This document shows, piece by piece, positions 13,110-25,982 of a stretch of 64,000 bases of DNA; position 1 is the first letter of the stretch; each line of letters opens with the position of its first letter. The position numbers and the translations under genes are program-made. Location: positions 14,417,094-14,481,093 of the forward strand of contig CM026431.1 in NCBI GenBank assembly GCA_014871385.1, written 5' to 3'. The notes beneath the pieces are model-generated. The model did no database searches and was not told the origin of the DNA. It saw only the letters and a program-made list of their open reading frames with translations. The stretch is from Ceratodon purpureus. Lineage: Eukaryota; Streptophyta; Bryopsida; Pseudoditrichales; Ditrichaceae.

Positions 13110-15278
13110 TCAATCAACCAATGCTGATGTCTTGACAGATTCAATGAGGTCCAAGCCCTGGAGGCTAAGGAAGGAGACATGGGAGAAGCCAGCAGCTCCC
13201 AGCAGATGCCTCCACTCGGCGCTGGTCCTCTCTCGCCCTCGCCCCTGGTACAGCGCCAGCATGAGCACGTCGGAGTTCAACGCTGCACCTGTCTTGGCAG
13301 CTGAGTTTCTGGACGGGTCGATCACATGCTCCCGGATCAGCACCCTCCCGCTCTCTGCCAGTGCTTTGTGGCAGTTCCTCAGGATTGTGATGCACTCTGC
13401 GTCCCCCCAGTCGTGTAGCACTTGCTGGACCACAACCCACTTCACTTGGATCAGCATGTGTACATGTTTGGACATCAACCTAGGCTACGTTGTTTTGTCA
13501 GGAAGCAGAAGCGCATTTGACGTGAATCAGGATGTTTGGACATCAATCTAGGCTATGTGGGATGTCAAGAAGCAGATTCAGCGCAGTTCACATGAATCAG
13601 GATGTTTGGACATCAATCTGGGCTACGTTGTTTTGTCAGGAACAATTCATACGAATCAGAATGTTTGGGCATCAACCTACTAGGCTATATGGCATGGTAA
13701 GAAGCAGATTCAGCGCAGTTGACGTGAATCGGGATGTTTGGACATCAATTCAGGCTATGTTGTTTTATCAAGAAACAGATTCAGCGCAGTTCTTGTGAAT
13801 TAGAATGTTTGGGCATTAATCTAGGCCGTGTTGTTTCGGTCAGGAAGCAGAAGCACAGTTCTTGTGTTCATCAGAATGTTTAGACATCAATTTAGAATGT
13901 GTTGTTTATCAAGAAGCAGAAGTGCAGTTCACTTGGATCAGAATGTTTGGACATTAATCTAGGCTATGTTGTTTGACAAGAAGCAGAAGCTTGGGATATC
14001 ATCTCCAAGTTGCTAAGGAATTGAAAAAGATGGTGACGATTTCGGGGTTGCCACATACCTGGAGGAGGATGGCGTCCCCTGATGGTATGAATTCTAAGAA
14101 ACTTCCGGCGACGTGCTCAACACCTGCATGTTTGCTTCAGTTAGTCTTCTTGACATGCATCTGTTGGGAGTGATCGTCATCGGGTTACACATACTGTTGC
14201 ATAAATGGTAGAGGGAAATCCTGGGAAACGAACATGAGAAACAAGGTCGTGTAGAGACTTGAACATTCATGTGAGATTCTAACCTAACACTCGGTTTAGC
14301 TATGTCCATGTCGTTAGTAGTTCGATGTGTACATCTGCCTGCTTTTAAGTACTAGAATTACCTCCACAAACTCACAAAAAATCTCCTAAACCAAGACAGA
14401 AGCTCTACAATTTAGCAGAAGAAACCTTACAAACATAATTCAATCTGATGAAAGAGGGTGAAAGGTTGACTAGATGACACATCCACTTGTGGAACTTGCT
14501 GCAAACGAGCTGCGAACCCTAGTTTCTATCACATTACATATCCAAGAATTTGCAGAGAGAAGCGTGCTCTCTCACCAGGAATCTGAGGAGCGGTGGAGAT
14601 GACATGAGGCAAGTCGAAGTTTCTGCCGCGAATGTGAGGATGTACAGACACAATGTGCGCCAAGGCACCACCCACGCCTCCTCCGACGTCAACCAAGCAT
14701 CTCACATGCGGGAAGCCCTCGTAGTAGCGAGCGATGATGGTATTCAGCAGCTTGGAGCGACTCTTCATGGACGCGTTGAACACATCGTTGAAATCCGGAT
14801 GCGCACTCCCGTAGGTCCACATATCGCTCCCATTCGCGAGCACAAACCCATCGGCGTCATCCTCGACTGCCTCACGGAGATGATTCATAGGCGCTTGCAT
14901 CTCCCGTCTTTGCATCATAACAGCGTAGGGCGTTAACTCGAACTCAGATCCCGTTACAAAGTACTTGGACACGTCTGTGAGGCCATACCCAGTTTCGGAC
15001 TCTGCAGCTTCCACTTGTGCGAAGACGCCCCTGTGTGCGAGCAGACGGAGAATTCGCCCCACTTTTTGAGCTGCGTCGTGCGACTTGCGAGGCAGCTTGT
15101 CCGCAATCTGTTGGGGTGTAAGAGACGCTCCCGGCCCAGCTCCTGCGAGAATGTCAGGGATGCCAAGCTCCAGAGCAGCTTTTAGTGCAAGTGGAACAGA
15201 ATAGATGTAGTTGAGCTCCTGCATCACATAGAAAGCCTCCACCGCCTTCTCTTGCACCTCCATTGTAGTAGACATCAC
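13110..15278 (-). CDS. plant caffeic-acid-type O-methyltransferase
   Basis: Three exons on the minus strand, 15278-14576, 14123-14059 and 13424-13110, give 360 residues, the family's usual length. An N-terminal dimerisation domain (about 12-110) precedes the Rossmann domain. The SAM-binding motif LVDVGGGVGG is at 195-204, followed by NFDLPHVI and then PGVEHVAGSFLEFIPSGDA; the catalytic base is His260 in VLHDWGD. It should be cytosolic and transfer a methyl group from SAM to a phenolic or flavonoid hydroxyl; the substrate cannot be told. I chose the exon 3 acceptor (CAG before 13424) because it gives the normal spacing between GDAI and LHDW; an AG before 13439 would insert five residues. The second intron holds an eight-copy minisatellite. 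Confidence 0.9.
13460..13990. repeat. minisatellite in O-methyltransferase intron 2
   Basis: Eight imperfect head-to-tail copies of a unit of about 60-73 bp. Each carries ATGTTTGGACATCAAT or a close variant (at about 13463, 13531, 13601, 13661, 13733, 13804, 13876 and 13943), then a GGCTATGTTGTTT-like core and AAGAAGCAGA. The array fills nearly all of the intron from just beyond the exon 3 acceptor. Confidence 0.9.
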
Positions 15279-17420
15279 GCGGTACTCTCCTCAATTGCAA
15301 GAGAACAGAGATGATGGCACTACACTCGTACACCAAAAGCTGAAGCTAACCTGGTGGAAAGAAAATGATTCAAGGTAGGAAAATTCTGGGTCCGGAGTCT
15401 CAAGCGTCAATGTATTAGTGTCCTCCGCAATGAGCAGATGCAGTCCAAATGCTGAGCCTGGGTGCAATCACTGGGAGCAGCACAAATCAACAAGTGGCAT
15501 TACTCAAATCAACCAGGACTTCTTCCTGGTTTTTGGTTCACTTGCACATGGGTTTTGGTAGCCTCCTAGTTTTGCATTTCATTCTGGGTTTTGAGTGATA
15601 CTTTCCTTTTGACACAATAGGAAAAAGTTGGTTCTTAGTGGAAGACCTGAAGTTACAGGAGCTTACAAGAAATTTCTGAGATTTCGAAATATTCTGGAAG
15701 GTTTGGGGTTGTTTAATTCAGAAGTTGATCTGAAAGTTGATTGGTCTCTGGCGCTAGCCGTAATCCTGTTTTTCCATCATTTTCTCTTGATGATGTATGT
15801 TGAACTCGGCTTGATTAGCTCATCAATGTGACATCAAGGAAGTTTGTCTCGAGTCGCATTCACTTCACTCATATAGCAATTTGCTGACGTTCAGATTGTG
15901 ACGTTTCTGGAAGTTGTTGCAGACGTTGTTTCTGGAGGGTTGAGTTCAAGCTCCTCGTCGAGTTGAGTGCGCAATTTCCAGTGACCGAGTTGGGAGCGAT
16001 TTGGGAAGCTGTCAGGCGATATGTCAGGCTGGAGTGAGGAGCAGCAGGAAGGAGTTTGGAGGATGCGAGGAGTGAAACAGGAGTGCCACGAAGGAGGAAG
16101 GGGTAGCTTCACGAGAACATCATCTCCGAAATGGTGGTGGTGGGGTGATGAGGGATGACACCCTCCGATTGCCGTTGCAGTGAAAGAAGCGTCAAAGCAG
16201 CTTCAGAACGTTTTCGCGAATGCGGATGAGGTGATTGCATTTGTGTATAGACATTCTAGAAAAGAAATCATTGCAGCTCTTTGTGAATTGGATTGGAATC
16301 CATTTGCCGTCCTTGGGTTTAGGGTTTAAGGGTTTTGTTTTTTTGGGTCGAATATGAGGTTGGGGCCGGGAATGTAGGACAGTGTGCACAATCCTACCAA
16401 CTTAATTGTTAAGTGAATTGTAAATTTCAAAAGATTTCTGAAAGTCAAAACATGAACAGTATGACTTTCATGGAACCCATCATGGTAACTTGGTAGGTTA
16501 TAATATTCCGCAGATTCTTAGCTCCGTTGCTTAATTTGACCAGCAGCCTCCATTCTTGGCCATCATGGTTTGGTAACTTTGATTCTATGTGGCAGCAGTA
16601 CAAGGTTAAATGCCGGAATCTAGGCAGCTTTCCCAAAGCCGCCCTGTCTACATTGTAACTGATGCTGAAACGCCGCTGCTACAACACAGACGCTGCCGAT
16701 TCTAACGAATCAGTGCGGCCAAGCGGTGCTGGAGTACAATGTATGAGTGGGCAACAAATTCAGGCTGCGAATCGGGTGAGGAGCGGCTCGTTCTGCTAGA
16801 ATTATGGAAACGGGACTCCTTTCCAGCGTTCACCAAAAACTTGTCAGTTGTTACCTTCCTTCAGCGCCATTACATTTAAGTCATGTCTTGCTGCCATCCT
16901 TAGTTGTGCTGGTCTTGCCGATCATTCTTTTTACTTCCACTTGAGAAGAATGGACTAGTTTATCATCTCAGTGTTATGGTGTTTACGTTGGCTCTATTCT
17001 CTGAGCAGTGCCATGTACTAGACTGAAAATCACATGTGTCGATGCTATTTGGTGATCGATTGAAGGTAAAAGATTGGAGAGTTTTCGACACTTGTGATGC
17101 ACTTTCATCCTTTCAAACCCTGTCGGTTGTGCTGTGGAGGTTTGAAAACTCTGCTGGTAATATTGTAATGTGTTGAATATTATATAAATTGTTAGTGTCG
17201 TGCTCACGTTTGGATGTTATTTCAATGCCCCTGTGCCCTGGGAGCGCGTGTTTGTCGAATTGGGGCACGAACGCGATTTTAATTTGTGCGAACGTTCTGG
17301 ATTAAGAAAAGAGCAGCTACAACAGATTGCAGAAGTGAGGTCATTATCTTTGGTTTAACGCTCCAAGCTGTCTGCCAGTTGAGTCTGATCTGCGAGTGTA
17401 TACGGTAGTCGCTTGCAAAT
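15279..17420. other. spacer between methyltransferase and receptor kinase
   Basis: These two genes are transcribed away from each other, so both promoters lie here. 15488-15610 is the right arm of the flanking inverted repeat. No ORF in the interval shows family features. Confidence 0.45.
15488..15610 (-). repeat. right arm of inverted repeat flanking the O-methyltransferase gene
   Basis: Matches the reverse complement of 12660-12795, with shared blocks CAAGTGGCA, TGGTTTTTGGTTCACTTG, CACATGGGTTTTGGTA and GAGTGATAC. Together the arms bracket the whole gene. Confidence 0.6.
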
Positions 17421-20400
17421 ATGGAGAGAAGACTAAGACTGAGAATATGGCTTTTAGCAATTGTTACCTTGCTGGCCCGGTTTGCTGGTAATACGACGTT
17501 GGCTTTGACGCCGGACGGGTTAGCTTTGATGGAGTTCAAAAATGGCTTAACCATAATATCTCCACTGCTTGAGACCTGGAACGTATCTGACGTTTCACCT
17601 TGTTCATGGGGTGGCATTACTTGCACAGCTAGTGGTGATGTGCAGAGTATGATTTTGCTTTCTCAGGTGCCTATGCTTGAGGGTAATATTTCAGCCAGCT
17701 TGGGAAAGTTGAAATCGCTGGAGGTGCTTTCGCTTGATGGAAACTTATTGTCAGGCAGCATCCCTCCTGAACTCGGAAACCTGAGCAACCTTAAGAACCT
17801 TTCACTCTCCTTTCAAAAGCTTTTGGGGGAGGTCCCTCTTCAACTTGCGAATTGTAGCAGCCTTGTTGAACTCCGGCTTAATGAGAACGACCTCACTGGC
17901 GACATTACCACAGGTATGTGCAATAGATTTCAAATGAGTCGAGGTTTTGGTACTTGCTAGTAAAGTGTTCAATGAAGCAAGAATGACAGTGTATATGATT
18001 GTACTAGTCAACTCAAAATGTTATTTTCTTCTTCACATGTGCAGTTTTGGAAGCGCTGTCAAAGCTGCCAGCCATTCAAGTAATAAGTCTAGATGGCAAC
18101 AGCTTTACAGGGACCTTGCCACCGTCGATTGGAAATGCCACCACCCTCATCTATTTGAGCTTAGGAACTAGTTTTGCAAGTGGACAGAGAGGTGTAGGTT
18201 TGGAAGGACAGCTTCCGAAGGAGATTGGCAAATTAGTGAACATGACTACATTATGGCTTGGGGGCAACAGTTTCTCAGGCGAGATTCCTCTAGAACTTGG
18301 GAACATGAGGTTACTAAATACACTGTGGCTCCCATACAATAAGTTGAATGGCACCATCCCGTCCTGGTTGGGGAACATGGTGAATATGACAAAACTAGAC
18401 CTCACAGACAACGGCTTCGTGGGTGAAATTCCAGCTGATCTAGGACATATGACTTCGCTGAATGAATTGGGGCTGGCAAAAAATAATCTCAGTGGTATAA
18501 TCCCTTCCTCATTAGGCAACCTAGTCAATCTGAAACGTCTGGACTTGCATACAAATAACCTCACGGGGCCAATCCCAGAAATCTTCACATTGCTCATCAA
18601 CTTGAGGGTGTTGATGCTCGGCTATAATGGCCTCACTGGATTTATCCCTAGCAACATGACTAAAACAGCCACAAGTCTAGAAGGAGTTTACTTGCAGAAC
18701 AATAGCATGTCGGGGCCCATTCCCACGGATTTTGGGAAATTTATGCCAAACCTCACAGTTGTTGATATTGAAAACAACTTCTTCACGGGGATGCTACCGG
18801 ATGGGTTGTGTCAAGGCGGCAAATTGCAATGGCTCGAAGTTGGCGGTAACCATTTTGAGGGTGCCATTCCGTTGTCTCTTGCTAACTGCCCAAGTTTGGC
18901 TCAGGCTCGTCTTTCAGATAATCGATTTACATCCATTCCGGACGGCTTTGGGAGGAACTCATCACTGCAGTATGTAGACCTTTCCAACAATCAACTGACT
19001 GGGCCACTTCCAGCGGGTCTTGGGGTCGGTAGCCAAGTAACATTCATAGATTTGAGTAACAATAATCTCACAGGAGATATCTCCATACTGGAGTTCTTTG
19101 ATCTAGCTCAAAACCTCTCCGTTTTGAACTTGGCTAAGAATAACTTAGTAGGCGAGATACCAGCATCCATGGCCATGTGCAAATCGCTATATTGGTTGGA
19201 CTTGAGCTACAATTCTCTCACTGGAGTAGTTCCTCTTGCTCTTGCGAACCTTTCCAATTTGGAGCAGTTGCATCTGCAGGGCAACTACTTCACATCTCTC
19301 AAGCCTGCAGGGATTTACTCAGGCTCGGCTGCTACTCTACGCATCCTCAACCTTGCCGATAATCCTTGGAATGCACCCATTGCATCCGAAATTGGTTCGC
19401 TTACCATCCTGCAGATTCTCAACTTGAGCTGCGGTGGGTTCAGAGGGCCCATCCCAGTAGCACTGCTGCACCTGATGCAGCTCGAGGTTCTTGACCTCTC
19501 ACACAATGACCTCACAGGCGAGATTCCAAGTGGGCTCGGAGAGCTGATGACATCCCTTGTTTCGGTGAATGTGTCGTTCAACCAGCTTACAGGCTCACTA
19601 CCTCCGGCCTGGGTTAAGTTCCTTGCTGCAGATCCGGAGTCTTTCAGAGGCAACCCAGGGTTGTGCCTCCGATATGACGTCAACAATGTATGCGTTGAAG
19701 GTTCAGATCAGAATATTATTACAAGTTCAAGAGGGAAGATCACGCTCTCAGTCGGACTAATCGTGGGAGTGGTGTTTGGAATTGCATTGGCATTTGTCAT
19801 CTTTGTCACATTGCTTTTCTATTTGTTCCGGTCTGCAAAAATAAAACGTTTATCAAAACTTGTACCGAAGGTGGACAGGGTTATGAAGAACCTGACAACT
19901 GCACCTTTATCTTTCACGTTTGATAATGTTATGGCTGCAACCGAGAATTTTAGTGATGATTACATTATTGGACGAGGCTGTCATGGAGTTGTGTACAAGG
20001 CAACGCTGGCAAAGGATACACACATTGTTGTCAAGAGGATTGCATGTCTGGATTTCAAAACTGCTCTGGTGCATAAAAGCTTTTGGAAGGAGATTGAGAG
20101 CATAGGGAACGCCAAGCACCGAAATCTGGTGAGGCTATTGGGGTTCATGCAGTGGGGGGAGGTAGGGTTCCTGTTGTATGATTATGTCTCCAATGGGGAC
20201 CTTCGTTCCGCCTTACATGATAAGGAACGAGGTCTGGTTCTCAATTGGAAGGAAAGACTTCGGATTGCTGAGGGCGTAGCCCAGGGATTAGCTTACCTTC
20301 ACCACACTTATAGTCCTCCAATTGTGCACCGAGATATCTCGTCCAGCAATGTACTTCTCGACAATGACCTAGAGGCCCAGATCTCGGATTTTGGTCTCTC

Positions 20401-21056
20401 GAAGGTCTTGGGTACACAACCAAAGTCTCAACAATGGTCCTCCACATCTCCTGCTGTGCTAGGAACATATGGCTACATTGCTCCGGGTAAGCCTTCGGTA
20501 GTTCTTTCACTTGATTCGCATGAAATTGGACTGATGGGCATGCTCCTGTCACATAGCAGTTGCTCCTGTGACTATATTTTTTAGCCCTTCAGAATATTTT
20601 CTTCTATTGGAAATTGCTTGATACAACCTTCTAAGTGGCTATCCTATGGAAATCATAAGTGTGGATATGATTGTATTGGCAGAGGTGGGGTACAGCACAA
20701 AGGTATCAACAAAGTTGGACGTATATTCCTACGGTGTCCTGTTGCTGGAGCTCCTGACTGGGAAAAAACCAGCCGATGATCCAAGTTATGGTGAGAGCTT
20801 GCATGTGGCTGCTTGGGTGAAGGAGAAGGTGCGACAGAACGAGGGGAAAATGAGCGAGTCTGTGCTTGACCCATCGCTGCTGGACGACACAAACCTGGCC
20901 TGCAAAGATGAAATGTTGTCTGTCCAGACGATCGCATTGCTGTGCACCAGGGACAATCCATCGGACCGGCCTGCAATGAAGGAGGTTGTGGAGATGTTCT
21001 CAGAGCTCTCTCGGAGGAACAAGAATGTGCTGGAGAACAGGATCGAGAATGTATGA
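17421..21056 (+). CDS. LRR receptor-like protein kinase (subfamily XI-like)
   Basis: Exons 17421-17913, 18045-20486 and 20683-21056 join to 1102 residues. A signal peptide (about 1-29) is followed by an LRRNT cap with WNVSDVSPCSWGGITC, roughly 20 LRRs of the plant type, a membrane helix near 732-758 and a cytoplasmic Ser/Thr kinase. Kinase marks: glycine loop IGRGCHGVVYKA (about 805-816), lysine in VVKRI, catalytic loop HRDISSSNVLLD (about 926), DFG near 946, and an APE motif split by intron 2. All catalytic residues are present and it is an RD kinase, so it is probably active. The layout resembles peptide receptors such as PEPR and related subfamily XI kinases. The ligand is unknown. The Gly-Glu codon joins across intron 2 in phase 1. 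Confidence 0.92.
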
Positions 21057-22612
21057 ATTGGGCTTGCATATGCATGGTATCCAATATGCCAGCTTGCTGC
21101 AAGAGTCGAGGACATTGATTTGAAACGTAACCAATGGAAACTAGTACATTGTTGAGCTTATGAATGAAATGTGTTCCTGATTCAAGGACTAGATAGACAT
21201 TCAAAGCAACACATTACCCACTACTTAAGAAATATATGCCACATCAGTTCCATGGGAGAGCTCTATATGAGGCCGTATATCTCCACTACCCACATCAAGC
21301 TACTAGTTAAACACTTATACATGATGCGAATCATGGAACCTGTAATATATTGTCCATGAGGTCTGCAGCATCAAATCTTAGGCCCACTTCAGACTAGGGG
21401 AGCGGTGGCAGGAGAGACTGCACATGTGTGTTTGATGATAATTGGTTAATATAGTTGCAAAATTTGCCACTTGTGCCTTTCACACTACAGTAATGACAAA
21501 GGTATTCTTTACGGCATGCTGCATGGATGAAGATAAATACTAAGTGTCTTTGACTGGCAACAAGTCTCTGCAAGAGGAGTTTGTTTGGTACTCTTTGAAA
21601 TTTGGGCTTTCTTCATGCTCTGTCAAAGCGTTCCTGTCTTGTCTTAAACATGTACAGTACTCTCCTTTTAACTTGAGATGATGTGGTGTATATAATAAAC
21701 ACATTGTTATTCTTCCATAACTTTTGTGTATTGCTGCATGTCACTGAAAATCAAAATTTCATTTAGTACCTTCATATACCATTTCAAGCAATTTTTGTAA
21801 CTCAATCTCTAGCCAAAAATGTATCATTCATATTGTAGAGTAATTTGTTTGTGAAAAGAATCAACAGAGACAAGGCAAAGGAATAATGCAACAACCTCGC
21901 TACACCTCATAGAGCAGCACAATGAAATCATCGATCCAACTCCACCCCCACGCGATGAAGCCACCACGCATCACCACTAGAATTGATACACAAGGAGGAA
22001 TGAAAGAGACTTCTACAACCAAACCGGCACGCTCATCAGGACCATCATTCCTTCATAGGTTGTCAATTGTCACCGCCCATACAATCTAGCCACTCATGCA
22101 CTCAATCCAGCCCTCCCTGAAGTGAGATAGACATACTTGAGTAGCAATAGAAGTTATTAGAAGTAGGCAGAATGAATACTAAAATAATAGTTTTTAATAA
22201 AAAGCACTAAAAGGGACGACAATTCTAATGTTCATCCAATAGCTAAGTCCCGGGCACATAGCAGTGGGGGTCACCCAATGCCCACGAAACCTTGGCATTT
22301 TTACCACTAAGTACCCTAATAGTTACTTTTTGTTTTTAACTGCGTTTGGGGTTGAAGGTTTAGTGCCTGAGATGTCGATTGTCGTTTCTTCGCAGTGCAA
22401 TAAAATTTACAGAAGAGGAACTGATTGATCTTTTTATCTCTAAAAAATTACAGTATATTCCTTTCTATTCATTCAAGAATAATATGACTGGATCAAAAGA
22501 ACGTAATCCAAAAAAAGATCAAGGTACTATAGTTTTTGATGTTGATACAAGCTCAGCTTTTGTTTTTAGATATATTTTCTTCAACATCCACGTCAGCAAG
22601 CCCCACTGGCAA
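21057..22612. other. spacer downstream of the receptor kinase
   Basis: It probably contains the kinase 3' UTR. The rest has only short ORFs. The one near 22379 runs into the tRNA gene and shows no recognisable family. Confidence 0.4.
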
Positions 22613-22684
22613 ATCAGAGTGGCGCAGCGGAAGCGTGGTGGGCCCATAACCCACAGGTCCGAGGATCGAAACCTCGCTCTGATA
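22613..22684 (+). tRNA. initiator tRNA-Met (CAT)
   Basis: A 72-nt cloverleaf without intron. The acceptor stem ATCAGAG pairs with CTCTGAT; the discriminator base is A. The D arm holds GGCGCAGCGGAAGC; the anticodon arm GGTGGGCCCATAACCCACA has a CAT anticodon flanked by GGG/CCC pairs, the initiator hallmark. The T loop begins with A in ATCGAAA instead of the usual TTC, which is typical of eukaryotic cytosolic initiators. The match to the plant form is close by memory. It is transcribed by RNA polymerase III from internal A and B boxes. Confidence 0.97.
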
Positions 22685-22713
22685 ATACAGAGACATTGCT
22701 CCTGAAACCCACG

Positions 22714-22718
22714 TTTTT
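22714..22718 (+). terminator. RNA polymerase III T-run terminator
   Basis: A run of five T residues lies 30 nt after the mature 3' end of the initiator tRNA and is the first such run downstream, so it is the likely termination site. Confidence 0.6.
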
Positions 22719-23895
22719 GTCAACCTTTCAAAGCTGTCTTCATTATCTCATGCATTTAAGATTTTCTCACTTTATTAGGTTAATATGGTCGCCAATATGA
22801 ATGGGATTAGCCAATTTGCCAATTTAATGAATAATAATGGCGACTGTTCTGTCCACAAAAATGTTCATAAGAAAGTGTAACATCAGATTTCCCAGTCGGT
22901 TAAATATCGGTGAAACCTGTCGGCCGAAGACGGAAATCATGCAGCAGGAGGAGCAAGGACGGTTATCCTTCTACCGAGCAACCGGGAACCAGTCGAAACA
23001 CAGAAAATCGGTAGAAAACACGACTCCCGATGTGCAGATCATCGTGCACAAGAATTTCATTCTCATAATCTTCATGTGGATTGCTGGTGGTAACGACGTA
23101 GCTTCAGCATATTGGGAACTGGACTAACAGCATCACCGCCGAGGAAGACCACCTATCTAGGCTACTGTTTCAGAGGACACGAATATTTTGGCATGATCCC
23201 GGGAAGATAATCCCTCGGAGTGAAGTATTCTCCTGAAGAACTGGCACTCAGGGACGGGTCCATCGAGGTGACTCATTACATTTAATCTGTGCATGTGGGG
23301 CGCATGTGCATGCCAGGACGTTATTGCAGTCGCCAAGTTTCGGATCTCTCCGCCAAACCTGTAACAGAAAAAGGAAACAATATCCAGAGACCATCAGAAC
23401 AGGGCTCGTCAACCGAGATCTCACCTCCAAAATGAAAAAACAAACCACATGCTACTCACGTTTGCTGCAAATCCGTTCGCTGGGCCATCGATCACCGACG
23501 CGTATGACGATTGCCGGCTGCAACTCCGAGGACATGGAATGATTCAAACTCTAATTCAGAACTTCCTCATCATGTGTGGAGGCCTACTCATCCTGCCAGG
23601 CCTCTCTACACTCATAGCTCTGCTCCGGCTTAATCTAAGCTTTCATTTTGTACGATCGAACTTTCGAAGTGACACCGCTTCAAAAGCCGCTGCGTCTCGA
23701 GTGCACATCTCATCTCAAGTGGAGGTTTATCAAGTCTCTTCCGATTGATCTCTTCCGCAAGCTAGCCTGTTGTTCCAGGTGATGAATACTAAAACTTGCG
23801 CTCCTTCTGTGACTTGAACGAAGCTTTACATGAGTGGTAGTTGTGGATAGTTCCGCTCTAGATTAGAAGCTGGACCGCAGTAGCTGGTACAAGAG
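22719..23895. other. spacer upstream of the serpin gene
   Basis: No supported coding region. It presumably carries the serpin promoter and 5' leader. Confidence 0.4.
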
Positions 23896-25496
23896 ATGGA
23901 TCGGGGGCGGTTTGATCTTAGTGGGCCTCTAGAAGCTTGCAAATTACTGAAGTGGATGGTGATTCTCGCACTGCTGGGCAGGCTTGGAACCGGATTCGGT
24001 CTTGCTGAGTTGTGGCAAGGGCGGACTAATGGTTCCTGGTGTGAGTTTGAAGTTGATATGTGGCCAGGACGAGCTAAATTTGAGAACGCTCTCAATTCTT
24101 GTGTATTGTGCAGGCCTAAGCCCGACAACAAGCTAGACAAGAACATGGATTCGGGGCTAGATAAGAACATGGCTTCGGTGCCCAAGCCGTTAGGCGACGG
24201 GTCAGGGAAGATGGACGTCGTCGCGGCATCGGCGCAGGGGCAGACAGAGTTCACTCTCGAGCTGCACAAGTTGATTGTGAAGGGCCAGGAGAGCGAGAAT
24301 GTGGTCCTGTCGCCCTTGAGCATCAGCTTGACGTTGGCGATGGTCGCGGCCGGCGCGAGGGGCCCAACGCTGGCACAGATCGCTAAGTGCATCAAGCTCC
24401 CGGAAGGCGAACCCATGCACAAGTTCGCCTCGCAGCTGAAATACGGCGTCCTAGCGGACGCGAGCGGTGCTGGCGGACCGGAGCTCGCCCTCGCGAATCG
24501 TGCATGGTTTGATAAATCCATCAAACTGAAACCGCAGTTTCAGAAGGTTCTCAGGGATAGCTATGGATCCGAAGCCGCATCAGTGGACTTCAATTCCGAG
24601 GTAATAGCATACTTTGATCTCAACCGCCAGTCATTGAATTCTTTCAACTCCGAAGCCAATTTTTTAGTCTGCGTTGTTGAATTCACTATGGTTTGCATTC
24701 GCAGTCCCAGCAAGCTTTGAGGACAGTGAACGCATGGGCGAAGAAAGAGACGCGTGGGAAGATCGAAGACCTGCTGCCTCCCGGTTCAGTGGGTCCAGAC
24801 ACCCGCCTCGTGTTAACCAATGCGCTCTATTTCAAGGGAGTATGGCAGAGGACATTTGATACTTCTGACACGAGAGACGGGGATTTTTTTCTGCTGGACG
24901 GGAGAAGCATCCGAGTTCCGATGATGCACACACGCATGAAGCAATGTGTGAAAAGTTTCGCCACCTTCAAGGCTCTTCGCCTGCCATACAAAGCCGGCAA
25001 CATAAACCGGAAGTTCTCGATGTTCGTTTTGTTGCCGCATGAGAGGAAGGGCCTGTCCGCGTTGGAGAGAGCTCTGAATGCTGGCTCTCTAACGGAGGAT
25101 CTCAAGCATGTCGATAAAGAGGTAACAATGACTGCGTTCGAGCTGCCAAAGTTCAAGGTGTCGTGTGGGTTTGAGGTGCCTGAAGCATTGAAGGCTCTTG
25201 GCTTGACCTTGCCTTGGGGAAGCCAGGCAGATCTTTCAGATATGGTGGAGTCATCCATGGTTGGAAAGTCACTCTACGTCTCCAACATGTACCATAAGAC
25301 CTTTGTTGAGGTGAATGAGAAAGGTACAGAGGCGGCCGCTGCTACGGCTGCGACCATCATGATGAGAAGTCTGGATATCACTGTGGATCCGCAGGAGTTC
25401 GTGTGCGACCACCCTTTCCTGTTCGTTATCAAGGAAGAAGTGACCAATGTGATTATCTTCACTGGTCGGATCACCAACCCTTCCGTTGCGAAGTGA
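23896..25496 (+). CDS. serpin with long N-terminal extension, Arg at P1
   Basis: Exons 23896-24600 and 24705-25496 join in phase 0 to 498 residues, about 110 longer than plant serpins (near 390). The extra N terminus contains a hydrophobic stretch (about 18-36) that could be a signal peptide or anchor. Serpin landmarks: VVLSPLSISLTLAMVAAGA, LVLTNALYFKGVW, the hinge EKGTEAAAATAAT and the C-terminal DHPFLFVI and FTGRI. Counting the hinge against the standard reactive loop puts P1 at Arg456 and P1' at Ser457, so an inhibitor of trypsin-like or Arg-specific proteases (including metacaspases) is predicted. The small-residue hinge fits an inhibitory, loop-inserting serpin. The start is the first Met of the long frame; if a later Met is used the anchor would be lost. 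Confidence 0.9.
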
Positions 25497-25982
25497 TCAT
25501 TGTAGGGTTTATATGTATCATATCCCCACTAGCTTCATACGCGTTCCATCATCAAACTCCTTCAACACTAAGCGATTATGACTATGGTTAGGTCTTCTTC
25601 TCTGGTGGAGTAGAGGCTGCACAATTAGAATACTGTAATGTTGGATTATAGCCTAATGTTGACGTTAGTCTATCTGGGAGAAATAGTATGTGTTTCTTGA
25701 CTGTTTGTATCAGTTTGTATATTTGTATTTCTAAAAGTACATATGCTTCACTGCTTAGGCAGAAACTCGTTAGATATCCATTTAGGATACCGTCTTCAAT
25801 AAATCAAGAATAAGATTACAACTGAGCGCTTCCACATTGCTCGAACTTAACCATGAATGCTGGCTTCTCACGATCAGAATAGAGCCATCATGACATATCT
25901 AGCATACTTTTCTGAGCAAGTAATCCTTGGTGCGAGCAAGAAGATCAGTAAATGTGAACTTTCTACTAGTACTTGTGACAGA
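25497..25982. other. convergent spacer between serpin and CtpA genes
   Basis: AT-rich 3' flanks of two genes facing each other. No other feature seen. Confidence 0.5.

Noticed and set aside
13425..13478. Longer form of methyltransferase exon 3
   Set aside because: It would place extra residues between GDAI and LHDW; the acceptor before 13424 restores normal spacing.
22379..22705. 108-codon ORF overlapping the tRNA
   Set aside because: It reads through the tRNA gene and has no recognisable motif.
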